The notes: generated by a model not told the origin, from the sequence alone. Positions 7,528 to 16,754 are shown, counted from the first letter of the stretch. The stretch: 64,000 nt of DNA from Gemmatimonadaceae bacterium (GCA_040882285.1 JBBEBQ010000025.1:1-64000); one strand, 5' to 3'. Translations and numbers: made by a program.

Positions 7528-8322
7528 ATGTCTGAGAAGGAAGAGCAGAGCGCGGAGCCGGTGGTCCGGTCCGACAACACGACGCCCGATTCGAGCGCGC
7601 CTTCGCCCGAGTCCACGGACAGCGGAGCGGAAGCGGTGGTCGAGCGTCCGGTGCGCGGCGGCAGCGCGCGCGGCGGCGGCGGCGGAGCGGGTAGGGGCCG
7701 CGGCGGTCAAGGCGGCGGCGGTCGCGGCGGCCCGGGCGGCGGCCGGGGCGGCCCCGGCGGCGGTCGTGGCGGCCCGGGCGGCAAGCGCGGCGACAAGGAC
7801 TCGCGCGACGGCGGCAGCGATCTGGTGGAGAACGTCATCGCTATCAATCGCGTGGCCAAGGTCGTGAAGGGCGGACGGCGCTTCTCGTTCAACGCGCTGG
7901 TCGCGGTCGGCGACGGGCAGGGCAAGGTCGGCTTCGCCACGGGCAAGGCCAACGAGGTGTCGGAAGCGGTGCGCAAGGCGGTGGATTCCGCGCGCAAGCG
8001 GATGGCGCCGGTCGCGCGCACGGGTGGAACGATCCCGCACGAGGTGGTGGGCGAGCACGGCGCCGGCAAGGTGCTGATGCGTCCCGCCGCGCCGGGCGCG
8101 GGCGTGATCGCCGGCGGCGCGGTGCGCGCCGTCATGGAATGCGCGGGCATCACCGACATTCTCACCAAGAGCCTCGGCTCGACGAACCCGCACAACATGG
8201 TGCTGGCGGCGCTCGACGGGCTGCAGCAGCTCACGACGGTCGAGCAGATCGCGCGCGAGCGCGGCGTCGAGGTCAGCTCGCTGCCGTACCGCTCACGGGC
8301 GAAAGTGAAGGAGACTGCCTGA
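7528..8322 (+). CDS. rpsE: 30S ribosomal protein S5 (uS5) with N-terminal RGG-type extension
   Basis: S5 lies at the mRNA entry and influences decoding accuracy. The family portion begins near residue 98 ([21 protein letters not shown]) and includes the dsRNA-binding-like domain and [20 protein letters not shown]. At 264 residues it is ~95 longer than usual. The first ~50 extra residues are acidic/Ser-rich; residues ~50-90 are an almost uninterrupted Gly/Arg tract ([18 protein letters not shown]), built from a GC-rich repeat at ~7660-7790. RGG tracts generally bind RNA, but a role here is inference. The stop overlaps rpmD. Confidence 0.96.
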   Translation: MSEKEEQSAEPVVRSDNTTPDSSAPSPESTDSGAEAVVERPVRGGSARGGGGGAGRGRGGQGGGGRGGPGGGRGGPGGGRGGPGGKRGDKDSRDGGSDLVENVIAINRVAKVVKGGRRFSFNALVAVGDGQGKVGFATGKANEVSEAVRKAVDSARKRMAPVARTGGTIPHEVVGEHGAGKVLMRPAAPGAGVIAGGAVRAVMECAGITDILTKSLGSTNPHNMVLAALDGLQQLTTVEQIARERGVEVSSLPYRSRAKVKETA

Positions 8323-8582
8323 TGGCACGGACTCACGTATGGCACCCGACGCGCGGACCCAAGCGGACCGAGCCCAACACGCTCACGTCCGGCATGGTTC
8401 GCATCGAGCAGGTCCGGAGCGGCATCGGCCATTCCTGGCGCATGCGGCGCACGCTCGAAGCGCTCGGACTCAAGCACCACCAGGACGTGGTGGTACACAA
8501 GGATTCGCCTTCGCTGCGCGGGCAGCTGAAGCACGTGCGTCACCTGATCAAGGTCACGCCGGTGAAAGAGGAAGAGAAATGA
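8322..8582 (+). CDS. rpmD: 50S ribosomal protein L30 (uL30)
   Basis: L30 is a small ferredoxin-like-fold protein on the large subunit. The ATG at 8322 overlaps the rpsE stop by one base. The family core begins around residue 25 (MVRIEQVRSGIGHSWRMRRTLEALGL) and continues through VVVHKDSPSLRGQLKHVRHLIKV. At 86 residues it is ~25 longer than ordinary L30 because of an N-terminal leader (ARTHVWHPTRGPKRTEP). An internal ATG at the M of MVRIEQ would give a conventional-length protein, so the start is uncertain. Confidence 0.9.
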   Translation: MARTHVWHPTRGPKRTEPNTLTSGMVRIEQVRSGIGHSWRMRRTLEALGLKHHQDVVVHKDSPSLRGQLKHVRHLIKVTPVKEEEK

Positions 8583-9037
8583 GCGACAAGATCGGGCTGC
8601 ACAATCTGGTTCCGGCGCCGGGCTCGCACCGTAACCGCAAGCGCATCGGCCGCGGGCCGGGCTCGGGCACGGGCAAGACGTCCGGCAAGGGTCACAAGGG
8701 CATCAAGGCGCGCGCGGGCCACCACGGTCCGGGCGGCGGCAAGCCGCGCTTCGAGGGCGGTCAGATGCCCATGACGCGCCGGCTGCCCAAGCGCGGCTTC
8801 AAGAATCCGTTCCGCGTCGAGCACCAGGTCGTGCGGCTGAGCGACCTGGAGCACGTGGGCGGCAAGGAAGTCACGGCGGAGTCGCTCGCGGAAGCCGGGC
8901 TGATCCGCGCGGGCAAAGGTCCCGCGAAGCTGCTGGCGAACGGCGAAGTGACGCAGGCACTGACGGTGCGCGGCGTGAAGATGAGCGACGGCGCGCGCGA
9001 GAAAATCCTGGCGGCCGGGGGCCGCGTCGAGGACTGA
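8579..9037 (+). CDS. rplO: 50S ribosomal protein L15 (uL15)
   Basis: L15 is a late-assembly protein that ties together several 23S domains. The 152-residue product starts MSDKIGLHNLVPAPGSHR. It has the Gly-rich GRGPGSGTGKTSGKGHKG segment and PMTRRLPKRGFKNPFRVE, and ends with the folded domain (VRGVKMSDGAREKILAAGG). It overlaps rpmD by 4 nt (ATGA) and is followed at once by secY. Confidence 0.97.
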   Translation: MSDKIGLHNLVPAPGSHRNRKRIGRGPGSGTGKTSGKGHKGIKARAGHHGPGGGKPRFEGGQMPMTRRLPKRGFKNPFRVEHQVVRLSDLEHVGGKEVTAESLAEAGLIRAGKGPAKLLANGEVTQALTVRGVKMSDGAREKILAAGGRVED

Positions 9038-9038
9038 C

Positions 9039-10370
9039 ATGGCACAACCGAACGCGGCGGCAGCGGTAGCGAACATCTACCGGACACCGGAGCTGTGGCA
9101 GAAGATCAGCTTCACCTTTCTGTGTCTGCTGCTCTACCGTGTGGGCGCGCACATCACCGCGCCCGGCATCGACGTGATCGCGCTCACGGACTTCTTCGCC
9201 AACCGCGGCGGGGCGGGACTGCTGGGCCTGTACGACCTGTTCGTCGGCGGCGGTCTCTCCCGGGCGACGGTGTTCGCCCTCGGCATCATGCCGTACATCT
9301 CGGCCAGCATCTTCATGCAGATCGCCGCGGCCGTGGTGCCGACGGTCGAGAAGCTGAACAAGGACGAAGAGGGCCGGAAGAAGGTCAATCAGTGGACGCG
9401 CTACATGACCGTCGGACTCGCGATGGTCCAGGGGTACGGCTTCGCGCTGTTCACGCAGTCGCTGGAGGGCGCGGTAGCGAATCCGGGCTTCGCCTTCACC
9501 GTGCAGATGGTGCTCTTCCTCACGACCGGTGCCGTGTTCGTCATGTGGCTCGGCGAGCAGATCACCGAGCGCGGGCTGGGCAACGGCGCCAGCCTCCTGA
9601 TCTTCTTCTCGATCGTGGAGCGGTTCTGGCCGGGCATCTTCTCCACGCTGCGGTTCGTGAGCACGGGCGTGGTGGGGCCGTTCTCCCTGATCGTCCTCGG
9701 CCTGATCATGCTCGCGGTCGTGGCGGGCACGGTCGCGGTGACGATGGCGGCGCGGCGCGTGATGATCCAGATCCCGCAGCGGACGATGGCGCGCGGCAGG
9801 ATGCGCGAGGCGACCAAGAACTTCATCCCGCTGCGCGTCAATGCGTCGGGCGTGATGCCGATCATCTTCGCGCAGTCGGTGATCGTGGTGCCGGGCGCGT
9901 TCGCGCAGTTCAGCTCGAACCCCACGGCACAGCGGATCTCCGAGATGTTGAGCCCGGGGACGTGGCTGTATTACATCCTGTCGGTCGTGCTGATCGTCAC
10001 GTTCACCTACTTCTACACGGCCATCATCTTCAATCCGGTGGACCTGTCGGAGAACCTGAAGAAGCAGGGAGGGTTCATTCCGGGCGTGAAGCCGGGGTCC
10101 AAGACGGCGGACTACATCGATCACGTGATGTCGCGGATCACCTTCCCGGGCGCGCTGTTCCTGGCGTTCATCGCGCTGCTGCCGGTGTTCCTGGCCGACA
10201 TGATCAACGTGCCGTTCCAGTTCGGCGGAACGTCGCTGCTGATCGTCGTCGGTGTGGCGCTCGATACGCTAGCGCAGATGCAGCAGCACCTGCTGCTGCG
10301 CAAGTATGATGGGTTCATGAAGAAAGGACGCGTGCGGTTCCGCGGGCGCGCTCCCGGCGGCGCGTTCTAG
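9039..10370 (+). CDS. secY: Protein translocase subunit SecY
   Basis: SecY is the channel-forming inner-membrane subunit of the Sec translocon. The 443-residue protein has about ten hydrophobic segments. It carries the plug region near residue 60 (GGAGLLGLYDLFVGGGLSRA), the ALGIMPYISASIFMQI signature, WLGEQITERGLGNG, and the cytosolic loop NLKKQGGFIPGVKPG. Its position after rplO is the classic spc-operon arrangement. The 246-nt gap that follows is full of hairpins, which may separate its expression from adk. Confidence 0.98.
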   Translation: MAQPNAAAAVANIYRTPELWQKISFTFLCLLLYRVGAHITAPGIDVIALTDFFANRGGAGLLGLYDLFVGGGLSRATVFALGIMPYISASIFMQIAAAVVPTVEKLNKDEEGRKKVNQWTRYMTVGLAMVQGYGFALFTQSLEGAVANPGFAFTVQMVLFLTTGAVFVMWLGEQITERGLGNGASLLIFFSIVERFWPGIFSTLRFVSTGVVGPFSLIVLGLIMLAVVAGTVAVTMAARRVMIQIPQRTMARGRMREATKNFIPLRVNASGVMPIIFAQSVIVVPGAFAQFSSNPTAQRISEMLSPGTWLYYILSVVLIVTFTYFYTAIIFNPVDLSENLKKQGGFIPGVKPGSKTADYIDHVMSRITFPGALFLAFIALLPVFLADMINVPFQFGGTSLLIVVGVALDTLAQMQQHLLLRKYDGFMKKGRVRFRGRAPGGAF

Positions 10371-10404
10371 GATTCTGCGTTTGTATGCGCGCGTCGGCTG
10401 CGGT

Positions 10405-10560
10405 TCCGGGTCCCGCTCCGGCGGCTAGCTTCGCTCGGTCGGAGCCTCGCGGAGCGAGTCTCCTCGGTTGCTCAGACGCCGCTGGCGGGGACCCGGACAC
10501 CGCCGCCGACCCGGGCATCGGAGCCGATGCTGTAACGCGCCGCCGGAGCGCTTCCGCTCC
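10405..10560 (+). other. Cluster of strong hairpins in the secY-adk gap
   Basis: The 246-nt gap contains nested inverted repeats. A long stem pairs 10405-10425 with 10478-10497 (TCCGGGTCCC against GGGACCCGGA, extended imperfectly by GGCGGC/GCCGC). An inner pair, TCGCTC (10431-10436)/GAGCGA (10453-10458), lies inside it. Two separate small hairpins follow: GCATCGG-AG-CCGATGC at 10515-10530, and GGAGCG-CTTC-CGCTCC at about 10545-10560. No U-tract follows any of them. They could be a processed or attenuating mRNA region; no known RNA family was recognised. Confidence 0.6.
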
Positions 10561-10578
10561 AACCTTGTGCGGGCGAAC

Positions 10579-10609
10579 GGCCAACAGCTAACAGCCAACA
10601 GCCAAGAGC
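10579..10609 (+). repeat. Heptamer array AGCCAAC x4 upstream of adk
   Basis: Four units (GGCCAAC, AGCTAAC, AGCCAAC, AGCCAAG) plus AGC end 7 nt before the adk GTG. The order AGCCAAC-AGCCAAG-AGC is the same as at 1966-1982 before rpsS, so both loci carry one element, and in both it displaces a normal ribosome binding site. Confidence 0.85.
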
Positions 10610-10616
10610 GTTCTCA

Positions 10617-11255
10617 GTGATTCTCCTCCTCCTCGGCCCACCGGGCGCAGGCAAAGGCACCCAGGGCGAGCTGCTCGCCAAAGAGCTTGGCATCCCGAAG
10701 ATCGCGACGGGCGACGTGCTGCGCGCGGCCGTGCGCGACGGGACGAAGCTCGGCAAGGAAGCCAAGAGCTACATGGACCGAGGGGACCTCGTCCCCGATG
10801 AAGTCATACTCGGCATCATGCGGGAGAAGTTCGCGGGCGATGAGACGAAGGACGGTGCGATCCTCGACGGCGTCGTGCGGACGGTGCCGCAGGCGCACGG
10901 GCTCGGCGTAATGCTGGCCGAGCTGGGCCGGGGAGTGGACAAGGTGCTGCTGTTCAACATAGACGACGACAAGCTCGTCGCGCGGCTCAGCTCCCGCACG
11001 GTGTGCGACAAGTGCCAGCACCCGTACAAGGACCGCGAGCCAGGCACGAAGTGCGACAAGTGCGGCGGCACGCTCGTGCGCCGCAAGGACGACGAGCCGG
11101 AAGCGGTGCGCAACCGGCTGCGCGTGTACAAGGAGCAGACAGCGCCGGTGATCAAGTGGTACGAGGATCGGAAGGAGGCGCTGCTCAAGATCGACGCGGA
11201 CGGCAGCCTGGAAGAAGTGCTGCAACGCGCGCTCGAGGCCCTGAAGCAAGAGTGA
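10617..11255 (+). CDS. adk: Adenylate kinase, zinc-LID form
   Basis: Catalyses ATP + AMP = 2 ADP in the cytosol. The 212-residue protein has the P-loop GPPGAGKGT at residues 7-15, the AMP-site segments TGDVLR and LDGVVRT, and a LID with two CDKC pairs (around residues 126 and 144), indicating a structural zinc as in Gram-positive and many soil-bacterial enzymes. The usual FPRT is replaced by GVVRT at the AMP arginine position. The start is GTG after a heptamer array with no strong SD. It overlaps map (GTGA). Confidence 0.96.
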   Translation: MILLLLGPPGAGKGTQGELLAKELGIPKIATGDVLRAAVRDGTKLGKEAKSYMDRGDLVPDEVILGIMREKFAGDETKDGAILDGVVRTVPQAHGLGVMLAELGRGVDKVLLFNIDDDKLVARLSSRTVCDKCQHPYKDREPGTKCDKCGGTLVRRKDDEPEAVRNRLRVYKEQTAPVIKWYEDRKEALLKIDADGSLEEVLQRALEALKQE

Positions 11256-12019
11256 TCCAGCTCAAGTCGGTCCGCGAGATCGACCGGATGGCGCAGGGCG
11301 GGGCGATTCTCGCCGCCGCGCGGGACGTTCTCGAGAAAGCCGTCAAGCCGGGAATCAGCACACTCGAGCTCGACCGGATCGCGGAGGATTTCATCCGCTC
11401 CAACCCCGGCGCGAAGCCGTCGTTCAAGGGGCTGTACGGGTTTCCCGGCAGCATCTGCACCTCGATCAACAACGAGATCGTGCACGGGATCCCGTCGAAG
11501 AAGCGCGTGCTGCGCGAGGGCGACATCGTGTCCATAGACATCGGCGTGCTGTTCGAGGGATTCCACACCGACTCGGCCACGACGGTCGCGGTGGGAGAGA
11601 TACCGGCGGAGTCGGCGCGACTGCTCGACGCGACGCGGCGCGCGCTGGCGGCCGGCGTCGCCGCGGCCCGCTTCGGCAATCACATCGGCGACATCGGCGC
11701 GGCTGTGCAGAGCGTCGTCGAGAGCGAAGGTTTCTCAGTCGCGAAGGACCTCGTGGGACACGGCATCGGCGAGAGCTTCCACGAGGAGCCGCAGGTGCCG
11801 AACTTCGGCAAGCCGCAGCGCGGCACGCGGCTGGTGCCGGGACTCACGATCGCGATCGAGCCGATGGTGAACGCGGGCCGGGCGGACACGCGCACGATGC
11901 CGGACAAGTGGACGATCGTCACGGTGGACGGCTCGCGCTCGGCGCACTTCGAGCACACCGTCGCGATCACCGAGAACGGCCCGCGAGTGCTTACTGCGTC
12001 AGCGTCGCCTCGACCCTAG
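11252..12019 (+). CDS. map: Type I methionine aminopeptidase
   Basis: Removes the N-terminal Met from nascent proteins. The GTG at 11252 overlaps the adk stop (GTGA) and starts the family-typical IQLKSVREIDRMAQGG; 255 residues is normal. Metal ligands are visible in order: Asp in SIDIGV, Asp in HTDSATT, His in GHGIGESFHEEP, Glu in AIEPMV and Glu in SAHFEHTVAI. It is the last gene of the ribosomal string; infA and rpmJ, which usually follow, are absent. Its 3' end overlaps the convergent FTCD gene by 29 nt. Confidence 0.96.
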   Translation: MIQLKSVREIDRMAQGGAILAAARDVLEKAVKPGISTLELDRIAEDFIRSNPGAKPSFKGLYGFPGSICTSINNEIVHGIPSKKRVLREGDIVSIDIGVLFEGFHTDSATTVAVGEIPAESARLLDATRRALAAGVAAARFGNHIGDIGAAVQSVVESEGFSVAKDLVGHGIGESFHEEPQVPNFGKPQRGTRLVPGLTIAIEPMVNAGRADTRTMPDKWTIVTVDGSRSAHFEHTVAITENGPRVLTASASPRP

Positions 12020-13514
12020 CCGCGACCTTCTCCGCGATCGCCGACACGCGGCTCACGATCTCCGCCGCCTGATCGTTCAATCGCTTCGCCACGGCTTTGT
12101 CGGTGATGGACGTGGCGTTGATGCGCACGTTGTACGACGCGGCTTTGCAGCCGGCCTCCGCGAGCAGCGCCGCCACCCCCGCATCCGATACGGCGTTCGT
12201 GTTTCCACGCTCGGCCGCGGCCAGCGCCAGCTCGGCGACTTCGGCGCAGGCGCGCGCGGTCTCCAGGGGCACGTCCGCCGCCTTCGTGAGGGAAGCCTGG
12301 ATGGCTGCCTCGCGCGCCGCCTGGTCGGCGTCTGTCTCCCTGGGCAGCGCGTACGCGGTGGAGACTTCGGTGTAGGCGTCCGCGTCGCGCTTGACCAGCG
12401 CTGACAATGTGTTGCCGAGCGCCGCGGCGCGGATCGCGAGCTCCTGCATCTCCGCTTCGGCGGACGCGTACTTCTTCTTGCCGATGGTAAGACCGGCTAC
12501 CATTTGCGCCAGCGCCGCGCCCAGAGCGCCCGCGTGCGCGGCGACGCTGCCGCCGCCGGGCGCCGGCGCGGACGAAGCCAGCGCGCCGAGGAAGCCGCTG
12601 ACGCTCTCGCCGCCCGCCGCGTGCTCGCGCACGCGCGCCTCGAGCACCTGCTCGGTCGTGAACTGCGCCAGCTGAAGATGGTGCGCGGCGGTCTCGAACA
12701 GCGCGCTCTCCGGCACGAGTCCGACGATCTCGCTCCACGTCACCGGGACGCCGTGCGCCTGCGCTTCCATCCGGATGAAGTCGAAGACGCGATGCACCGG
12801 CGTCTGTGTTGTGTCCACCAGGTTCATCGAGACCTGCGCCTGGCCGTCCACCTCGAGACCGAGCCCCTTCACGTAGCGGAAGCCGCCGGACGAGCCGCGC
12901 ACCGCCTTCGCGATCTTCTTCGCCACGGGGAGGTTCGACGCCGCGCCGAGATAGACGTTGTACGCAACGAGGAACGGCCGCGCGCCGATGGCGACGGCGC
13001 CGAAAGTGGGATGACAGCGGTTGGGGCCGAAGTCGGGCTCGCGCTCCGGATTGGTGCCGATCTCGGCAAGCAGGCCCTCGAACTGGCCCCGCCGCACGTC
13101 GGCGAGGTTCTCGCGAGTCGGGCGGGTGGCCGCGCGCTCGTACAGGTAGACCGGAATCTCCAGCTCGCGCCCCACGCGCTCGCCGAGCGCGCGCGCGAGC
13201 GCGACGCAGTCTTCCATCGTCGTGCCTTCGAGCGGGATGAAGGGCACTACGTCGGTCGCGCCCATCCGCGGGTGCTCGCCGGTGTGCTTGGTCAGGTCGA
13301 TCCGGTCACGCGCTTCCCGAATCCCGGCGAACGCCGCATTGACAGCCGCGTCCAGCGGGGCGACGAACGTGATGACCGAGCGATTGTGTGAGTCGTCGGA
13401 CGACACGTCGAGCATGGCGACCCCCTCGACCGACGCGATGGCCGAGCGGATGGCTTCGATTACTTCGGGGCGCCGTCCCTCGGAGAAATTGGGGACGCAT
13501 TCGACGAGTTTCAT
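11991..13514 (-). CDS. ftcD: Bifunctional glutamate formiminotransferase / formimino-THF cyclodeaminase
   Basis: Transfers the formimino group of N-formimino-L-glutamate to tetrahydrofolate, then releases ammonia to give 5,10-methenyl-THF, the end of one histidine-degradation route. Residues 1-~300 form the transferase domain (MKLVECVPNFSEGR, HTGEHPRMGATDVVPF). Residues ~305-507 form the cyclodeaminase domain (FLGALASSAPAPGGGSVAA, RGNTNAVSDAGVAALL). Many bacteria split these into two genes; here they are fused as in animals. No other hut genes are in the window. The 3' end overlaps map convergently. Confidence 0.94.
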   Translation of the reverse strand: MKLVECVPNFSEGRRPEVIEAIRSAIASVEGVAMLDVSSDDSHNRSVITFVAPLDAAVNAAFAGIREARDRIDLTKHTGEHPRMGATDVVPFIPLEGTTMEDCVALARALGERVGRELEIPVYLYERAATRPTRENLADVRRGQFEGLLAEIGTNPEREPDFGPNRCHPTFGAVAIGARPFLVAYNVYLGAASNLPVAKKIAKAVRGSSGGFRYVKGLGLEVDGQAQVSMNLVDTTQTPVHRVFDFIRMEAQAHGVPVTWSEIVGLVPESALFETAAHHLQLAQFTTEQVLEARVREHAAGGESVSGFLGALASSAPAPGGGSVAAHAGALGAALAQMVAGLTIGKKKYASAEAEMQELAIRAAALGNTLSALVKRDADAYTEVSTAYALPRETDADQAAREAAIQASLTKAADVPLETARACAEVAELALAAAERGNTNAVSDAGVAALLAEAGCKAASYNVRINATSITDKAVAKRLNDQAAEIVSRVSAIAEKVAARVEATLTQ

Positions 13515-13528
13515 GGGGCGTAAGATAA

Positions 13529-13570
13529 GTGACTAGTGACTAGTGACTAGTGACTAGTGACTAGTCACTG
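13529..13570 (-). repeat. Heptamer array of five GTGACTA units between ftcD and suhB
   Basis: Five uninterrupted GTGACTA units (13529-13563) are followed by GTCACTG, with the palindrome GTGACTAGTCAC at 13557-13568. Read on the minus strand, the direction of both flanking genes, it is GCAGTGAC followed by TAGTCAC units. The TGA stop codon of the inositol monophosphatase (13567-13565) lies in the first of these. The GCAGT edge is the same one that begins the right arms at 39388, 44265 and 60769. Confidence 0.88.
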
Positions 13571-14377
13571 CTCCACGGCCTCGTCCAACGTGCGTAGGAG
13601 CCACGCGTGCATTTCGCGTCCGCCGGCAACGTACGCGCCGAAGCCGGGAATCGCATCCGTGCCCTGGAGGTCGGTGACGAGGCCGCCGGCTTCGCGGATC
13701 AGCAGAACCCCAGCGGCCACGTCCCACGGCGCGAGGCCGAGCTCCCAGAAGGCATCGAACCGGCCGCACGCGGTGTCGGCGAGATCGAGCGCCGCCGAGC
13801 CCGCGCGGCGGACGCCGGCGGTGCGGCGAGTGACCAGCGCGAACTGCCGGAGAAATTGCGGCAGATGCTCGAGCTGCTTGAAGGGGAACCCGGTGCCGAT
13901 CAGCGCGCGCTCGGGCGCGGTCTCGTTCGATACGCGGATCGGCTCGCCGTTCAGCGTCGCGCCGCAGCCCGCGGACGCGGCGAACAGCTCGCGCGTTTGC
14001 ACGTTGAGAATCGCGCCGGCGAGCAGGTCGTCTCCGTAAGCGGCGCCGATGGACACGGCGTAGTGCGGGAAGCCGTGCAGGAAGTTCGTGGTGCCGTCGA
14101 GCGGATCGATGATGAACGACAGCCCGGCGCCCGAGACTGCCTCGGGGGAGAACTCCTCGCCGATGATGATCGCGCCGGCGAACTCTTTGCCGAGCACCGA
14201 CAGGATGTGTTGCTCTGCGTTCCTGTCCACTTCGCTGACAAAGTCGGCCGCGCCCTTGTGCTCCCACACGAGCGAGGACGAAGTCGGCGCGGCGCTCCGG
14301 ATGATTTCGCCGGCGCCCAGTGCGGCCGCCTGCACGGTGCGCGCGAGGCGGGACAGCTCAGCGGCGTCGAGGCTCAC
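13565..14377 (-). CDS. suhB: Inositol monophosphatase family protein
   Basis: Mg-dependent, Li-sensitive-type phosphatase that hydrolyses myo-inositol phosphates or related sugar phosphates. The two metal motifs are intact: GEE near residue 74 and IDPLDGTTNFLHG near 90-102, plus the C-terminal WDVAAG near residue 220. The 270-residue length is standard. The stop codon is supplied by the adjoining repeat. The exact substrate is not decided by sequence; SuhB-type use of myo-inositol-1-phosphate is the default reading. Confidence 0.9.
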   Translation of the reverse strand: MSLDAAELSRLARTVQAAALGAGEIIRSAAPTSSSLVWEHKGAADFVSEVDRNAEQHILSVLGKEFAGAIIIGEEFSPEAVSGAGLSFIIDPLDGTTNFLHGFPHYAVSIGAAYGDDLLAGAILNVQTRELFAASAGCGATLNGEPIRVSNETAPERALIGTGFPFKQLEHLPQFLRQFALVTRRTAGVRRAGSAALDLADTACGRFDAFWELGLAPWDVAAGVLLIREAGGLVTDLQGTDAIPGFGAYVAGGREMHAWLLRTLDEAVEQ

Positions 14378-14409
14378 GGGATCCGTCTGTTTTGTCGTTC
14401 AGGCTGGAC

Positions 14410-14650
14410 TCTGCGTAAAGGCGACCTCCACGAATTCGGAGGAGGGATCCGAGCTGTTGGCGGTGAGTCGAACAATCAGTTGAGAGCGGGAAGTAAGACA
14501 AGCGGAGCACCAGTGTTGAGCCATAAGTACTGGCACGGCTCAGAACTTGGCAGTCCCGAAGCGTACTTCCTGCTGTCCACTAATCAACTCACGGCTAACA
14601 GCTTGGATTCCCTTGCCACCCAATCATGGGCAGCGTACAAGCAAGCTAAC
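14410..14650 (+). repeat. ~240-bp imperfect palindrome filling the suhB-trpS gap
   Basis: Nearly the whole gap folds on itself around 14529. Paired segments found by eye: GAGCC (14518-14522)/GGCTC (14537-14541); GGAAGTA (14489-14495)/TACTTCC (14564-14570); AGCTGTTGGCGGTGAG (14452-14467)/CTCACGGCTAACAGCT (14588-14603), with two mismatches; and GGGATCC (14444-14450)/GGATTCCC (14605-14612). Weaker similarity extends outward on both sides. Paired coordinates keep a constant sum (29055-29059), so this is one continuous structure. The stretch is visibly less GC-rich than its neighbours. It could be a MITE-like element or a large folded RNA leader of trpS. Confidence 0.65.
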
Positions 14651-14668
14651 GCCTAAATTCTCTCCCCA

Positions 14669-15641
<973 letters not shown>

Positions 15642-15652
<11 letters not shown>

Positions 15653-16754
15653 GAGTCCGGCGCGAGAGGCCAAGCGCCTCATAGACCGGATCGCCGAAAC
15701 GCCGCGCGCCGCCGGCACGGAGGGCGAGGCCCGGGCGAGAAAGTTCTGCGCGGACTATCTGATGCGCGCCGGCTTCGCCGTGACGGAGGAAGAGTTCAGC
15801 TATTCCGCGCTGCCGGGCACGTGGGCCGTACCGCTGTTCGGCCTCCTCTCGCTGACCTGGTTCGCCGTGCTGGGCGCGGCACTGGACCACACCGTGCCCG
15901 AGCAGACCGTTCGCGCGGCCATGGTTTTTCTGCCGTTGCTGCCGATCCTGTTCCTCGCGGCCAGGAATATGATGCGTCGCCCGCGGTTCATGTTGCGACG
16001 CGCGCGCAATCTCATCGCCGTTCGCGGCGGCGCTCCACGGGTCTGGCTGATGGCGCATCTCGATTCCAAGTCACAGCCGGTCCCGATGCTCGTGCGCATC
16101 GGCGGGATCCTGCTCGCGTCGTCGGCGATGCTGCTGACAATCGTCGCCTCTTTCATTCCGCGAGTGTACGACCTCGGCAACGCGTTCTGGGTGCCGGTCA
16201 CGATCGCGGGCACCGCCGGGTCGTTGGCCGTGCTGCTCTCGACTGTCGGGAACCGGTCGCGGGGCGCCCTGGACAACGCAAGCGGCGTTGCGGCCGCCAT
16301 GCTCACCGCCGCCAATACGCCGACCGGAACCCCGGTCGGCGTCCTGTTGACCAGCGCGGAAGAGGTGGGCCTGGCCGGGGCGTGGGCCTGGGTTCAGGAC
16401 CAAGCCGAGCGACACGCGACCCGGCATACGAAATATGCGATAAACTTTGACGCCCTCGACGACGTAGGGGCACTTACTTGCATGTCCGATCCGGACAACC
16501 CTCTTGCAGGCCAGCTGCGGCTCGCAGCTTCCGAGACCGGGGCCGATCTGAGGGTGAGGAAGGTTCTGCCGGGAATCATGGTCGATTCGTCCGCGCTGAG
16601 CCGGTCCGACTGGGATGCCGTGACGATCAGCAAGGGTAATTTTTCGACGCTCGCTCGCATTCACACGCCGGGAGACAGCCCTGATCGACTCACGGGCACG
16701 GGTGTCGCGGAAGCGGTCGAGGTGGTCACGAACTTCATGGAAAGAGAGGGCTGA
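15642..16754 (+). CDS. Membrane-embedded M28-family metallopeptidase
   Basis: Predicted zinc aminopeptidase. Metal-ligand motifs of family M28 are in order: WLMAHLDSKSQ (His-x-Asp), GALDNASGVAA (bridging Asp), TSAEEVGLAG (catalytic Glu-Glu), INFDALDD, and a final His in RIHTPGDS. Between residues ~60 and ~200 it has about four hydrophobic segments, two before the first ligand motif and two inserted between the HLD and DNASG motifs. The peptidase is therefore anchored in the membrane with the catalytic fold split around helices. 370 residues. It overlaps trpS and is followed directly by the DUF456 gene. Substrate unknown. Confidence 0.8.

Noticed and set aside
14410-14668. T-box riboswitch for trpS
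   Set aside because: No T-box sequence, specifier loop or terminator/antiterminator pair could be found; the symmetry is that of one long palindrome.
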